A stretch of DNA of 35,167 nucleotides from NCBI RefSeq assembly GCF_022376445.1, contig NW_025955363.1:1-35167 (forward strand). The letters are read 5' to 3'. The notes beneath the pieces were generated by a model that ran no database searches, had not been told where the DNA came from, and worked only from the letters and a program-made list of their open reading frames with translations. Source of the stretch: Fomitopsis serialis. Taxonomy: Eukaryota > Basidiomycota > Agaricomycetes > Polyporales > Fomitopsidaceae. How positions within the stretch are numbered: position 1 is the stretch's first letter; the number at the start of each line of letters is the position of its first letter. Below, one piece after another: positions 33,567 through 35,167 of this stretch. The position numbers and the translations under genes were made by a program.

Positions 33567-33896
33567 AGCTGCAACGTCGAATACGTAGTGGATGGAAAGG
33601 AGGAGGACGCGTACGCTCACCTTTTGTCTTTGCGAGGTTTCTGCTTTTGCCGCGCGTCCCATTACGCACACGCGTCGCGGCACGTGCTTCTACGGAGATC
33701 GGCCGGTCCGGAGACAAGAAAGGGAAGTGGCCGGCCGGCGGACCGGCGCGCGCCCAGGGCGGACTGGGCAGGATGACGTCGCACTGCGGCGGAGACGTGG
33801 CCTGAGCGGTGCGGCACAGCTGCAGTTGTTCGCTTTAAACCGCCACGACCTCTTCACGACCACCAGTCTCTCATCCACCCACAGTTACCACTCAAA
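33567..33896. promoter_or_regulatory. Bidirectional promoter between UBP6 and the BAP31-family gene
   Basis: The two genes start head to head about 330 bp apart. The interval is GC-rich (around 33720-33810) and must hold both promoters and 5' leaders. A GTGAGC...TTGCAG pair at about 33569-33622 may be a 5' leader intron of UBP6, though an ATG in frame upstream of it is missing. Confidence 0.6.
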
Positions 33897-34807
33897 ATGA
33901 CGATCTAGTATGTCCTGAACCACAATACTGACAGAGTGAATTATTCTAACAGGCAGCGTACAGCTATTCGCTCACGTTCATGCTCCTCGCGGCGGAGATG
34001 GTGACCTTCTGTGTTCTGGTCGCACCGCTGCCCTACGGCATCAGGAAACGTTTCTTCCGATTCCTCTCAGAAAGCCCAATCGTCGCAAACTTGCATACGG
34101 AATCAAAATCTCATTCATGTACGTCCATTTTCTTCGTCAGACGACCTGATTTGAAGACGAACGCGTACGCGGATCCAGATTCGTGGGTGTACTATTCCTG
34201 GACGCGTTCCAGCGCATGATCAGGGTATCCGCGGAGTCGGACATGGCGAAACCAGCGGGTCGGGTGTACAGGACGTTCGCTCAGAGACGAATTTCGCTGC
34301 GCGTAAATTCTAGTAAGTCTCGTCCCTCCAACTGCCATGCTAGCATGCTGAATTCAGTGCCGTGCCCAGCGCGCAGCGCAACACATACTTGACTGGCTTC
34401 ACGCTCTTCCTTTCGCTCGTCCTCACTCGCACCTTCTACCTCCTCCTCGACCTCCACTCGCAAGAGGAGTACGCCAAGCTGAAGCAGGAGGTACGTCCCC
34501 TTGGATACTATGCTGCTGGCTCTATCATAATGACCGCGCCGCAGACTGCCAAGTCGTCCCGCGGCCAAATTGCCACACAGGACCAAGCCAAAGCAAGTCG
34601 AGGAGCTCAAGAAGAAGCTTGCCGCGAGTGAGGAGAAGGTCAAGGACTACAGTGAGTCCATCCAACTTACCGCCCAAAAATTATGTATTGACCAGCAATG
34701 CAGACATTGTAAAGAAGCAGGCCGAGCAGAACGCGCGGGAGTACGACAGACTCGCGACCGAGTTCAACAAGGCCAACGGGAACGTGTCGAGCAAGAAGGC
34801 TGACTGA
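33897..34807 (+). CDS. BAP31-family endoplasmic reticulum membrane protein, with frameshifts in this sequence
   Basis: Homologue of BAP31 / yeast Yet proteins, which sit in the ER membrane and help cargo export and quality control. The start at 33897 (MTIY|YSLTFMLLAAEM) gives the first membrane segment. Then FCVLVAPLPYGIRKRFFRFL, SESPIVANL, a second segment FVGVLFLDAFQRMIRV, NFAARKFYAQRNTYLTGF, a third segment FTLFLSLVLTRTFYLLLDL, and a cytosolic coiled coil (VEELKKKLAASEEKVKDY, KQAEQNAREYDRLATEF). The C-terminus KKAD fits the KKxx ER-retrieval signal. Single-base indels relative to the family frame occur near 34091, 34260 and 34590. Introns include 34107-34166 (approximate) and one directly before NIVKKQ. 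Family assignment is secure; intactness is not. Confidence 0.88.
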
Positions 34808-35167
34808 GCCTGGGCATGTGTAGCATTAGCATGTAGTGGGACCCTGAGGCTGTGGCCATTGACTAGGGTGTAATGCTGATGAATGTTGCTTGGTGGTTGC
34901 TGTTCGTTTCTTGTTTTCGCTGTCATGCTGGTATCAGGCTGAAATGTTTCCTAAGTTGTGTCTGTCCACTAGAGTGGGCTGCGAAGTTGCTCATATTGTA
35001 TATCGCGTCCTTATATTGATTCAATTCTCAACGGTCATAATGCAAGCACCGTACTTGCAGTGCAGTGTGGTATGTAAGATTCTCTCAAATGTCATGATAC
35101 ATAACAAGCAAAGAGAGCTACTGTACACGTCTATCCAATAAGCAAGCAATAAGGTACCTGATAATGC
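34808..35167. other. 3' flank, no gene seen
   Basis: AT-richer sequence downstream of the BAP31-family gene to the window end. Short frames only. Confidence 0.5.

Noticed and set aside
1..35167. tRNA, rRNA, CRISPR array, insertion sequence, LTR retrotransposon or DNA transposon
   Set aside because: I looked for T-loop consensus, regular short repeats, reverse transcriptase or transposase motifs and long terminal or inverted repeats, and found none; a covariance-model and repeat-library search could still reveal weak relics.

Overview
This window is nuclear DNA of a filamentous fungus, most likely a wood- or litter-associated basidiomycete (Agaricomycetes). The evidence is intron-dense genes (most introns 45-65 bp, GT-AG), GC-rich coding sequence, and a gene set typical of those fungi: Crinkler-type NTPase effector-like protein, several fast-evolving F-box proteins, a MATH-like/BTB protein, a secreted S53 sedolisin, a 2-oxoglutarate/Fe(II) oxygenase family and a BAG-domain protein with an IQ motif. 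No bacterial, plasmid, tRNA, rRNA or CRISPR signal was seen.

Layout. 1-8.6 kb is an unstable accessory region. It holds three copies of one 2OG oxygenase: a broken copy on + at the left edge, a truncated copy on -, and a complete gene on -. A Crinkler gene (4655-6858) sits exactly between the truncated and complete copies. Those two share a direct repeat of about 630 bp that includes the 3' flank. Two weak hypothetical genes lie between 1.3 and 3.7 kb. 8.6-10.4 kb looks empty. 10.4-15 kb carries an AYR1-like short-chain dehydrogenase and a large BAG/IQ co-chaperone with three tandem repeats of about 50 residues. 15.5-18 kb is a complete secreted sedolisin whose gene model needs a 10-nt microexon.

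18-23.4 kb looks like an old tandem duplication with reciprocal decay: a relic of an F-box gene tail, a relic of a sedolisin tail, an intact leucine-rich F-box gene, then the intact F-box gene that matches the first relic. 23.4-27.4 kb is sparse with one more F-box gene. 27.4-30.5 kb has a BTB protein (+) and an NmrA-like oxidoreductase (-). 31.3-34.8 kb has a head-to-head pair: the proteasome deubiquitinase UBP6 (-) and an ER BAP31-family protein (+). Both align well to their families, but their reading frames are broken by about a dozen single-base indels confined to roughly 31.99-34.60 kb. That pattern suggests base-level sequence errors or a very young pseudogene block.

No operon logic applies. 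The loose theme is protein turnover: three F-box proteins, a BTB protein, UBP6 and a BAG co-chaperone. The most notable structure is the Crinkler gene enclosed by direct repeats of a 2OG oxygenase, which could in principle be lost by recombination between the repeats.
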